Source: Phoronis australis (taxonomy: Eukaryota; Phoronida; Phoronidae). From it: DNA of 64,000 nt. The translations under genes and the position numbers were made by a program. Within the stretch, counting starts at the first letter, position 1. The number at the start of each line of letters is the position of its first letter. Location of the stretch: positions 1 through 64,000 of the forward strand of contig NMRA01000374.1 in NCBI GenBank assembly GCA_002633005.1, given 5' to 3'. Under the pieces are notes generated by a model, which made no database searches, was not told the DNA's origin, and was given only the letters and a program-made list of their open reading frames with translations. Below are positions 20,716 through 32,100 of this stretch, piece after piece.

Positions 20716-22657
20716 ATTTTACGTTAAATTTACAATACATTTCAGAAACTGAACAAACAGAATTCACTGGATAGCATATGGTAATTAAAATTGGAAAATC
20801 TCCTCACAATGAACGGACATTTTGCCACTAGGCTTTCGATGTCACTCCTTCCTCAAGCTCGCTCCTTCACGGCAGCTTGTAAACAAACTTAAGCCGGTGA
20901 AACTGGTTATTGTAAACGGCATTATTTTGTGGTGTAAAAAATAACAGTAGTACTGTCCAATTAAACTCAATCAAAAACCGTTGTTTATGTGCCACAGAAA
21001 CGATAGATCAACAGGATTTGTCTCCAATCCGGGATCGAAGCGGAAATCAAGAACGCAACAAAGTAGGTCAAATTAGTCATTGCAATATTACGAATGATGG
21101 CGATAAGCTGAAATTCGGTGACAATAAACAAAAATCCGTAAAATACACAAAAACCAGGGAAACAGATGCTTAGAATACAATCTCAAAATTAATATTGTCT
21201 ACTCACCTGCCAATCCACGAAAATAAAAGCTAGTAGCTCTTCAGTGTTCTCATATCCCTAAGCGTACAGGCCAAAGGGGAAGAAATTTAGTCTCGTCGAG
21301 GAAATGGGGGTTAGATCTTAAGTATGTTCGGTCGATTGAAAATATTGACACGGCGCAGCAACCGAGGGTAATTACACAGCCATATAAAACACGTGTAGTT
21401 TAACATTATATTTAATTTTTGCAGCGAATAATTTCTTTATGCCGGAAATAATTACATTATGCCGTTTACTCTACTTCGCAAATTGTTACCTCACGCCGAA
21501 AATAATTACCTTACGCCCCAAATAATTACTTTACGCCGTTAATAATTACTGTACATCACTAACAAGAATAATTTTCGCACGTATTTTAGGTGCGTAACAT
21601 TCATTCATTTGACCAACGATACTATGGCACGTTTGTCGTTCTCACTGCCCGTTCCGCTTTTGTGAGAAATTCAGAGATTATCATTCCGGCTTATACCACT
21701 TGTTAGCTAAGGTGTACACTCGTGAACTAAAATGGCAATAATAACGAACGCTCGGCACATTTGATTGAGTAGTCACCGACGTTAAAGAAATCTTTAGATG
21801 TCAACTTAAAAGCCTCCAAAAACCACAACCAACACGGCTGAATCGCTAAATCTCGATCAAGCAGATTCGCACCCTGTTTCACCAAGAGGCACGATGGCAT
21901 TAAAGTACAAGTACAGTCGTAGACTAGCCTGATATTTATGGTGCAGCAAGTGTTACAACTATAGCCATGAAACAGTGCTACTTGAGAATATTGGGAACAT
22001 GTACTATGTTGCATACATACACAGTTCAGTGCTAAATCGGCTGAGGTGCACTAGTAATTCGGCTAAAGTGGGTTATGGTTTTTGAGTTCGGAATTATACG
22101 ACAACTTTCTCAATTGCTTCGTGAGCAAACAGCAGGAAGGATGAATGTCTCCATCTTTGGTATTTATGTTTTGGGCGACATTCCAACCATTTCAGTAAAA
22201 TAATTAGTAACTTATGCCAACATTGATTGTTTAGTAGGATTTATACCGTGGGTATAATAGGTAAATTGCATCAGTCTTAATGAAACCACAGACAAAGTTC
22301 TTTACATAACCACACACCTCTAAAAACAAAATTCACTAAAACTTCTTGAGCAAAACATCAGTGAAAACACATTTCGTCGCAAAGCATAAATAATTGAGAG
22401 ATGTCTCAACTTCTCAAGTCTTTTGATTACATCTTTGTATACCGTGTAGTAAAATATTTTAATTGACCAAAATAAGCAATTTAGGGGTACAATTTAAACT
22501 CCTACAATAATTGGGTAAATGTTGAGCAGTGTTCACTTTTTGACCTCTTGCACGTCTTGATTAACATTGAACAAGACAACCTTGTGCTCCACATTACTTA
22601 TATTTCCAAGGAGATCACTGAAACCGTTTTAAAAATGTTTATGCTGATTGCAAATGA
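20716..22657. other. Intergenic stretch with a short tandem array
   Basis: No gene was recognised. Apart from the tandem array at 21421-21555, nothing repeats within the window. Confidence 0.4.
21421..21555. repeat. Degenerate ~20-bp tandem repeat
   Basis: About six to seven units of the pattern GCCGNAAATAATTACNTTAC run head to tail. Unit length varies from 17 to 21 bases. Confidence 0.75.
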
Positions 22658-22877
22658 ATGTTTGCTGCAACGCAGAGAAGGGCTGCCGGATACCCGAGAG
22701 GAAATTTGTTGTTAGACGAGTGGGCCAGAGTTCAACGAGGTTCACCTTATTTGCTGAGTTGTCCTTTCTGCGGCCCTGTGGTGTGCCCTGATTGCGATGT
22801 GAGGTGAGTATCTCTGGTGTAACACGATGAAAAGCAATCATGCATGGAGATCTGACTTTGTGTTACCATTCTCTTCT

Positions 22878-22989
22878 GATTTTTTGACTCGAAAACTACT
22901 CAATCTATTTTTCTGAACTTTAAAACGATATGATTTATGATTTTTTACTCGAAAACTACTCAATCGATTTTCCGAATTTTAAAACGATG
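22878..22989. repeat. Tandem duplication of a ~52-bp unit
   Basis: ACTCGAAAACTACTCAATC with its flanks occurs at 22878-22929 and again at 22939-22989, about 61 bases apart, with a few substitutions. Confidence 0.8.
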
Positions 22990-25900
22990 TCGATATTTTA
23001 TTCATCTAAGGATAACACTTCTCCAAAAGAAGCGTAACCGTTACTCTGAACTGAGAGTCCCAAAAACGGGGCTTCCCGATGTTCTCCGGTGCCGCTATTT
23101 CCTTGGCCTCTCACTTTTGCCTCTGTTGTTTTGAAAGTAATTTTGTGCGCAGTTTTTGTTGCTTCCTCAATATTAAGGACTGTGCACAAAATGACTTTGT
23201 TGTACATTATTAAGATGGAATTATTTGTTGTCAGTCGTTGTGAACATAATATAAATACACTTGCTAAATTAAGCAAAGATCCTGCGAACGGTTTAGGAGA
23301 TACAGCCATATTTAGAGGAGGTATTGGGTTTTTTCAAAGCACTGGGCTTTCGGAGTAGTGGCGAAGCGTGACCTCAAGCAACGAAGCCAAAAACCACTTC
23401 TAATCGAAGTAAGGCACGTTGGTTAATGTCCATTTAAAGTTATGTGTTGACGCGCAGTGAGTTTAGTAAGACGTTAAACCTAATTATGTATGTTTAGTAG
23501 GTAAAGTAAAACACAGTTCTTCATGATGTCACTAGGTGACGCTTTGTACGAACATGAATATTCTCGGCTTTAGTGAGACCTATCATCTTTAATAATACAC
23601 GTTTAGTAGGTAGAGTAAAACAAGTTTGGAGGAATTCACATAGACTATTCAGCTCATCCAGACGTCTTTTATACGAGATAGGTTTTGAAAGGTCTCCCGT
23701 GCACACTCACCAAGAATAACAGGACTATGCATCAACAGCCTGTGGTCATTGATTAGGAAACAAGGATCAAAACGGAAGGAATTTAATAATCGATTATTTG
23801 TACTGTAATAGGTAGATGAATATTGTCGGATTGATATCCCCTGAGGTATACCGTTTAGCAGTCGATTATAACATCAAACCACACGTCTAAAGCAGAGGAA
23901 TATTGATGTGATTCACTTGAGTTCAGGGATTAACTCAATAGAAATCTCTACAGAACAAGGAGTATCACATCATAGAACATGCTGCGTCGCAGTGTTCAGT
24001 GTACTAGTTTTTCGTCTCGAAATTCACCACACGGGCAAGGATGACTTGCATGCTTAACGTAAGTAAAGAAAATACATGTACACCCCATTCTAGGCACTTG
24101 CATTATTCACGATACCATGTGTCTATTGGCGAGAAAGTTAGTTTTCGAAATCATCTCCAACGCAAAGTCTAGCCAGGAACTCTCGCGTCACCGAGTCAAA
24201 CGCATCCTGGCTGAGCTAATCGCATTCGGTGAAAATGTCCTTTAGTTACAAATACATGTAGAGCACAGCCCCTACAGACGAATTACACGAATTCGCCGGA
24301 TACATTGACGCGAGTGTGTGTGTGCATGTTTCATTTGGTTTACTTTCACAAAGGCTCGAAAGTGACATTTTGGAATTTTACAGTCGGCTGTCATTATAGA
24401 TTAGTGGGTTTCTACCGGGGATTACCGAGAGAAACACCCTGAGGGACGGACGCGGGAGCTTTTTCGCAAGCCTTGGGAAGCTTCTTCGGATTTTGCATTA
24501 CGGGTAGCAGCGCGTGCTCCCATTATTTGCTAAGGAAATTTTGCAAAAACGGTTATGTATTCGTTGAAGCTAGACAGTTTCACCTTAATTTGAAAATATG
24601 TATCACTCAGGTCCGTCATTGTAAAAAATACGGCGTTTCCTCTTTCAGTATCATTTCCTTAACTGACAGTATTAGCTGAGATAGTTTCCTACAAAGACTG
24701 ATGAAAAACTTGGATGCAGGCGCCAGTGCCTAGGTTTTGGCCTCTCCGCCTGGTGAATAGGCGATTCTGTTTCAAGAGATGCATTCTAAACTTGTCACAT
24801 GAGTGGCCACCAATAAGAAAAAGAGTGACTTCTTGTGTACGTATTACGAAAAGGTCTACTCATTTCCCTCCAAAAACCGAAAAGCGATTCAATTGTTGAC
24901 ACTCGAACAGTAGACCAATGACCAAACTAGGTTAAAGCATTTATCAAATCACAATTATGTAGTCGGCAGCCAAAATCCGTGATAAAGTATGCTGACACTA
25001 TCATGTTACAAGTTGATCAGTATGGACTGGTCAAATAACGCATAGCGACCCTACCAAGGGTTTTCAAGCTGTAAGTGCTGTTGCCATGGTAACCAGGTGT
25101 ACAGCCAGCCGAAAAGAGTAGTTTCAGGTTTGAAGGCAAAGTCATGATCGAAGTGGGCAGCCATTGCCACATTACTTGCAGTGCTTTGTTGAAACTTCAG
25201 GGCTGTTGCTTCGAAACTACAAACCATTATTTGTACACTGAGGAAGTGTGCGATTTTTCACCTAGCCACTTTTTGAAATTTCGAACACACTGATTGGACG
25301 GTCAAAGATGGCGGTCAAAGTATGCAATTGCACGGACCCAGTTTCCTGAAATCTGGTTGGAATTGTGTACTTCAGGTTATGCCAAAGAACAACAAATGAA
25401 TTGCACAGTGACATTTGGCTTACCACAAAATCCAACTCTGCCTGGAGGTTTGGTTATTGGCATAGTTGTGTTGCACGCCCAGGAGAATTAATGAGGACCA
25501 TGTTATTGCAACAATAAACAAACGTACATTGTTTCCTGGTCCAGTTTTCAAAATTCAAAAACCTAATGACGTGTGCTTTTCACGAACTATTCAAATTGCT
25601 ATTTACATACTTTCAAAACGAAAATTAAAAAAAAAACATTTATTATATTTTTCAACATAAAATAATACACAAACTTAGGTTGGAAAGTCGCAGTGGCGCG
25701 CGGGTTCTGATACACTTTGTTCGGGCTTCCTGCGCATGCGAAATTGGACTTCAAAGCAGGACTTACATGTAGATCGAGTGGTTACATCCCAATACTGAGT
25801 CCGAAAACATGTCCCGGATTCAAATACAGCGCTACATTTGCTAAAATGTGTCAGTGAGTCTCGTAGAATGCCGACAAAAATTGAATTTAATGCTTTGTGG

Positions 25901-26929
25901 CCCAGTTCCACCTTCTTAATTAGTACACCTTCGGACTAGTGCACCTTCGGACTTGTGCACCTTTGAACTAGTGAGCTGTTCCCGTTGCGCTAACATGCTG
26001 TTGGTGAATGCGTCGTTAACGTTAGGAAGCCTGAATAGGAATTGCTGGAGTAAACATCAATAATCGTTCAGCAAGAAGCTACCTTACTCAGTAGGCTCTG
26101 GTTGAAGGCACTTTTACCCGAAGTAGCAAACAGACTCGACGAGGAGCGAGTAAACAAGCTATTCGATCCAGTGGATCAGTTTTGACGATGACCTACATGT
26201 ACAGCTGAGTTTTTGAAGCCGAGCCTGGAAAACTCAAAAGCTTCAAGGCCAAAGTACATCCTGTTGCAGGGCCGTAGAAAGCTGGGGCGGGGGCATGTAC
26301 TCCCAACCCGAAGAATTGGCTGGCGTCAGGGTTAAACCGTGGTAAATGACATATGAGTGGGGCTGGGGCGGTGAAACACGGAGAAGAGAGAAAATTCAAG
26401 AGAACCTTTGTCGTTTACCATTGGGTGATTAACCATTTGAGGGCCCTGGACAGGACATTGTTGTTAGGGGACTCTTTATTTGCAGCTGCATAGATCGTCT
26501 AAACGCCCTTGAAAACGTGCACTTCATATTTCATACACATGTTTCGAAAAAACAAGAAAATTTGCAAAGCACATCTTTTGCTGAGTGTATTAATTCACTG
26601 GATTTTTAAATTCAATTAGACAATTTTGCGAATGCAAACTATATTTTTCCAGGGGCCCCTCTCTGGTATGGGATAACGAAGACATCTGTTGCTCTATTTT
26701 TTCGTGTTTTTTCTCGAAATTTAACATCAATTGAGGAAAAATTATGACCTAACAGATAGCATCAATTGCTGCGCATTTCCTGCTTTTTGAATCTATAGAT
26801 CTTATTATATTTAGGGGCCCAGCCCTTGAAGGAGGGGGAGGGGGGCATTGATGACATTCAAGTGGCCACCCATTTTGTGTTTTTATTTACAAATTCTCAA
26901 GGGGCCGCTCACGGAGAGAGCGTCCAATA
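22990..26929. other. Intergenic stretch, no gene seen
   Basis: About 4 kb without a recognised gene. It contains two copies of GTTTAGTAGGTA(A/G)AGTAAAACA near 23491 and 23600, and a short tandem array at 25921-25973. Open frames of up to about 100 codons show no domain. Confidence 0.4.
25921..25973. repeat. Three tandem copies of a ~17-bp unit
   Basis: The unit TAGTGCACCTTCGGACT occurs three times with small changes. Confidence 0.75.
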
Positions 26930-27445
26930 TTGGAATCGATTACCTCTATTTTTCTGGTTTTGTGAAATCGTGCCTTTCATTTTGAAGTTCACTATCTTTT
27001 TGCAGGGTCAAATGACGATGGAATTAAATGTCACCCTTGTCCTTGCTTAATGACATTTAGCCTTTCATCTCAAGGGGTCCCAGTTCAGACCAAACCCTCT
27101 CTCGGTGAGGCAGTTCGGGGAAATGTCCCTTTGTCACCCTATACATGTAAATCCGACACTATCAAGTATTCACGAGATGAAATTTAGATGACGAATTCAT
27201 AAAAAACATAAAACTTTCCTGCAAAGCAAGGTAGCATCAAGATATTCTATCCAAACAACCAGAAAATGCGAAAAAACAAAAAGAACGTGAAAACACTATT
27301 TGTGAATTGTACAAGAAGACTGTTTCCGATGGTTAGGTATAACATAATGTAACTTTTCACATAGTATCACAAGAATAGTATGTATTTTGAAGGTCGTTAC
27401 TAGGGTTTTTTTGTCAGGAATTCGCACATGTCAAACAAGCTGTCG
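26930..27445 (+). repeat. Direct duplication upstream of the hexosaminidase gene, copy 1
   Basis: Landmarks ATCGATTACCTCTA, CTGGTTTTGTGAAATC, TGACATTTAGCCTTTC, AGTATTCACGAGATGAA, TTTGAAGGTCGTTACTAGG and CGCACATGTCAAACAAGCTGT recur in the same order at 28095-28665. The two are spaced about 1.16-1.22 kb apart and clearly diverged. No open frame is conserved between them. Confidence 0.65.
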
Positions 27446-28094
27446 GGATATGATTTTGGATGACCGTGTAAATGTCTATGGAGGGTACTCAAAGTACTCG
27501 CAATTATAAAGATTTCAGCGATTGTTTAGAGTTCATGTTTGGCTCGTAAACCGCAAGAGGTACAACCTCTGAAATGAACAAATATACATGTTAACGCCAC
27601 TGAATTGGGAAAAATTCTTGAGGAAACCTCAAACCCCGTAGGATACTCCATTACCCATATTCCCCCGGTTACCCGTCAAAAAGATGTGAGCATGCCTTTG
27701 GAATTTACTGATAACCTTCTGTTTTGATAAACAAATTCGTTGGTTTTTGATTTACACGCTTTACGAAAATCCACAGATTCACAGATGATTAGTTTGACAA
27801 TTCGAAGCTAATTTTGTAAGAAATGGTGATGCTTAAGTAAATTTAGTTGCAGTCTGAAGTTGTGAAAAGCTCCGATATCCAAATAGCATAGTACACTTAG
27901 ACAATTTTTGCCTATCTAAAATAACTCTCAAAGGCATTGATGGAATTCGGACAGGGTGTCCCAAAATATAATCACAAGTCAGCTAACACTAAATGCACTG
28001 TTTTTGACTGAGGCACCATATTTTTTGGTTAAAACTCACAAACAGGAGATCAAAACCGAATAAAGTCATTAAATGAAAGTAGACGCACAGTTCA

Positions 28095-28665
28095 TAGAAT
28101 CGATTGCCTCTACACTGTATTTCCCTGTTTTGTGAAATCCTACAACTTTTTATGTTAAGGAAGCTAGGTCAATTTTTGGCGGGTCACGTGGTGATGGAGT
28201 ATGTTGTCACTCGTTTAAATGTTTAGTGACATTAAGCATTCCGTATTACGGGTTAGCCTTTCAGACGGGGTCTTACCTAGGAAGAGCAGCCGAGGATAAT
28301 TGCTCCTCTTCGGGCCTGTGTAGACGCTACTCTGTTAACTATTCATGAGGTGAAGGAGATTATTGGCAAATTTCATCGAAAAAATACCAAAAATATTCTT
28401 GAACAGTACAGCAATATCATGAAATTCGGCACAAACAATTAAAAACGATTGTATTGAAAAATACATTAGGATGGACCGCCATGGAAAGGATGGACATTTA
28501 CAGAACTAGTGAAGGTCACTGTGAATTACGCAGTAGTGATATTTCTTATGGTTTTTTACCGATAAAATGTCGCTACTTTTTCTCAAGAAATCACTCAGTA
28601 ATTCTTTTGAAGATAGTTACTAGGTGTTGTTTGTATATAACTCGCGCATGTCGAACACACTGTGC
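28095..28665 (+). repeat. Direct duplication upstream of the hexosaminidase gene, copy 2
   Basis: Carries the same ordered landmarks as 26930-27445, for example TTTGAAGATAGTTACTAGG and CGCGCATGTCGAACACACTGT. It ends about 255 bases before the start codon of the hexosaminidase gene, so it may form part of its promoter region. Confidence 0.65.
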
Positions 28666-28920
28666 TGGTGGTAGAGGTGCTAGTTTTCGACAGATAACCA
28701 TTGTGGCGAATGGCAAGATGGTGGAGTGAACACTCCTGTTGTACCGCACTCCATGGTGGTACAAAGCGCGTGGGACATATTTTATTGTGTTGTTTTATCA
28801 TTGCTCACACTAAGCACGTGCACCATGGCTGCTAGACATTTCTCGTTCTGACACAGACGCTCAATCAATTGCAGATATGACGCCGCTGAACGCTACTTCG
28901 TCCACGTGTAAGATTATTCC
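28666..28920 (+). promoter_or_regulatory. Probable promoter/5'UTR region of the hexosaminidase gene
   Basis: This is the interval between the end of the duplicated block and the start codon. An in-frame TAA at 28909-28911 shows that the ATG at 28921 is the first usable start. No clear TATA box was seen. The role is inferred from position only. Confidence 0.35.
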
Positions 28921-29113
28921 ATGAAGTTTTTCCCGAGAAACATTCGACGGCGCTTCATGTTTTATAGAAAATTTCGAAAATGGCATATACTGCTAGTTGT
29001 TTGCCTCATTTTGCTGATTTTTCTACTGGTTGTGGACCAAAATGTGTCAGAATACAAAAGGACAAAAAGACTCCATGCAACGCGTAAGAGAAACAAAGAT
29101 AAAGAAGAAAATG
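28921..29113 (+). CDS. Hexosaminidase exon 1 (membrane anchor)
   Basis: Encodes [20 protein letters not shown], then the hydrophobic [20 protein letters not shown] and a charged stalk. It ends after one base of codon 65 at the donor ATG|GTGAGT. The basic residues before the hydrophobic segment favour N-in orientation. That only one base is left over, and exon 2 begins with the complementary two, supports direct joining without a missing exon. Confidence 0.85.
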
Positions 29114-32100
29114 GTGAGTACATGTATTTCCAGAGACCACTTTACACGTCATCTGACACTGACCCGAACATATACAGTGATGAAGACAATCTCCATACCC
29201 CATAGAGGGTTGTTCCCATTAACAATGTGCTTTTTTCTCGAACAAGTGCAGCCAAGCGACCAAAATATCAGGAGTAAATCGGCACATTTTCCATTATGTT
29301 TCATGGGAAAAAACATATTTATCAAAAATTTTGCTATTTGCTATAGGTTCTGGACATTTAACCTGAAGTGTCAAAGTCTACCATAGCCTTGCTATAAAGC
29401 TGTATATTAAATATACATGTACAGCTTTGCACCGATGTGGGTAAAAAAGTGGTAAGATAGAATCTGACACAAAATTAGTGTCATTAAAAAGTACAGTCTT
29501 CCTTGAGTAAACTAAAATATTTAACGGTGTTGGAAAAAATGGCGTTCTACCGTTATTCTGCTGTTAAAGTTGTGGAGCGATCTTTAGCGACGTACCTAGC
29601 TGTATTTTGACGACAGTCTTCATACAGCTAGCTGGTTGACTAAGTCTACCAGAACATTTTGAAAATCACCCAGACACAATTCGCCATTGGAGTAAGGGAT
29701 TTATACAGGATTCCATAACAACGAGTCCAAATTAAAAAAAAATCAAACCAAACACGCCTTGTCCCCACCAGCATTGGTGGTTCTTCGGTAACCCAGTGAC
29801 CGCGGAGCCATGCAGTAGTGCGTACACTAATCCAACAGGAGCGGTGTTGACTTAAAAGTAGAAATATACGTGTCTGACTTAATATAAGCCTTTCATTTAA
29901 TCAATGAGTAAAACTGGGTTACATATTCCAAGTTCAAATTCATTTTTCATATCCAGTCAAAACATAGATATGCAAAATATACTTTTTGACGAACGGCTTG
30001 CCTACAACTACTCATTTCAAGATCTTGGCACATTTCCCATGCATTGGTTATCAACACACCAGCGGTGTACGTAGAATGTTACATTGATGGGCCAAATATC
30101 CCCCGCCCCATGTTCAGACTGGCGGTAAGAGTGATGATCCAGAGACATGCGCAAATACCTTGTAGCTCAAATAAAAGTCTTTGTTGTACATCACTTAAAC
30201 ACCCATTAATAGTATATATTCGCAGAGCATTGGAAACCCCGGGGAAAAACGAAGTCTATAAAGGCGTGTTTGAAACAGATAGGCCTACGCGTAAGATTTA
30301 GGGAACTTTGCGATGACCCTATTCGGGACCGCTTCGTTCAAGCGGGCAATGGTACCGTAGTCAGCTCAGTGAATGCAGACTTTGAAACGCTATGATTATG
30401 GTTCAAGTTCGCTATCTACAATGGCGTAGACGCGGAAGAATACGTTCCAATCATCACGGTGCTGATAACAGATGCAAAAAGAAAGGGAATTTCGACAAAC
30501 CAGTAGGCTAAGCGTGTGTGAGGACAGTTTATCTCTGAATCCTCCTCACGGAGATTAAAAACTGAAGTGGATTCATTTTATGCCTGCAGATGGACGCACG
30601 CAAAGTGGCATACCTCATGAAGTAGGTGACAACGTGGGTTACAGGGGTGAGGGCATGGACAAACGAGAAGGAAGGTAATTTCCGTCCAGTAAAGCTTTTA
30701 TTTTAATCTTACTCGCATGTTTTGCGTTGATAAGTTTCGAAACTTGAAGCAAAAACGAGGTTTCATAGAATCTCTTAAAAACAAATAATTACAAGCATGT
30801 GCGTTCTTTTTGTTTAAAAGACTACCAAACCAAGATCATTTTGATCCTTAGCTCATGTTTAGTTGAAAGTCTGATACTACGCGCCTCATATCGGTTTCAT
30901 GAAGCACCGAATGCTGGCTTACGGCTGGTTAAATATCATGACAATCCTTATATTTAGCTCTTGCTCGGGTTTGATAAAATCTCATAATTTCGTTTCATAT
31001 GACAAAGAGCGTTAATTTACACCATTAACCTGAACAATGTCATGTTAAAGGCACAATTGCAAAATTTGATGATCCCGAAAAAGTGTTAGACCGTTTTTCT
31101 TGACAGTAACAAGATCTAGAAATCCAGTGACTTGTTCAAGTTGGGTAAACCATTGCCCAATTATTATGGCTTGCTGACCAGAGCTCTGCAATTATTAAAA
31201 TATCAATTTTCAGCTTAAATTCACTTTTTTCTTTGGCTATATCCAGGAGATTAAAATGACATGATCGAGGGCAGTGACTTGTAAAAGTGTAAGACTCAAA
31301 ATTGAACACAATCGCCTAAAATTTATGTTTAACAACTATTGACTACGTAAGGCTGAGAGTTTTGGTAGCCGATAAAAATATGAGTTTCAAGCTACACCAG
31401 ATCCGTGCCTCTCTCGCATTGGCAATACGGAAATCAAAATGGTGTCAAGTGACGTATGAGACTAAAACAGTTCCCAGAACACCATTTAGTCATCATCTTC
31501 CGGTCATTTCAAAACACGCCTGTCGTAATATATTATAACTGATTTATAGGCATACAGTAACCTCATAGTTGTATATATATATATATAGAACGGGAGAACA
31601 TCGTTTCATTAAGCTTCATCTGTACACACGCAGATACGTAGGAGACTCGTTTGCTTTCACCGAAAGCCAGGGTGTCTAAACATGCCTGTTGTTTGGAGAG
31701 CAAACTGGTGCGTTAAACACTGATAATAGAACTGTTGGGTCTATTACGCCTGTCGTAGTCGACTCTAAACGTTTACCTTGTGATTAATCATCCACTTGTT
31801 TTTGGACGATTGCTACCATTTGCACGACTAAGACCGGAGACAATGGGCGACTTGATATTCACTATGCATTGGCAATGAAAAATGCCCATTTTTACCTAAA
31901 ATGCGGTGAAAGCAGTATGACAGTTCAACAACAAGGAAGTTTTTCCACGTGGTCAGTTAAATCCATGTATTTCTGCGCTTAGAGTCCTTATTCCAGTAGC
32001 GCTACCGCCGTGAATTTCGAGTCTCCCATTATTGATGGAATTGTATCGGCTAGGCCACTGTGCCAACATGGAGTATTCTGGTGAATTTATAAATTGCAGA

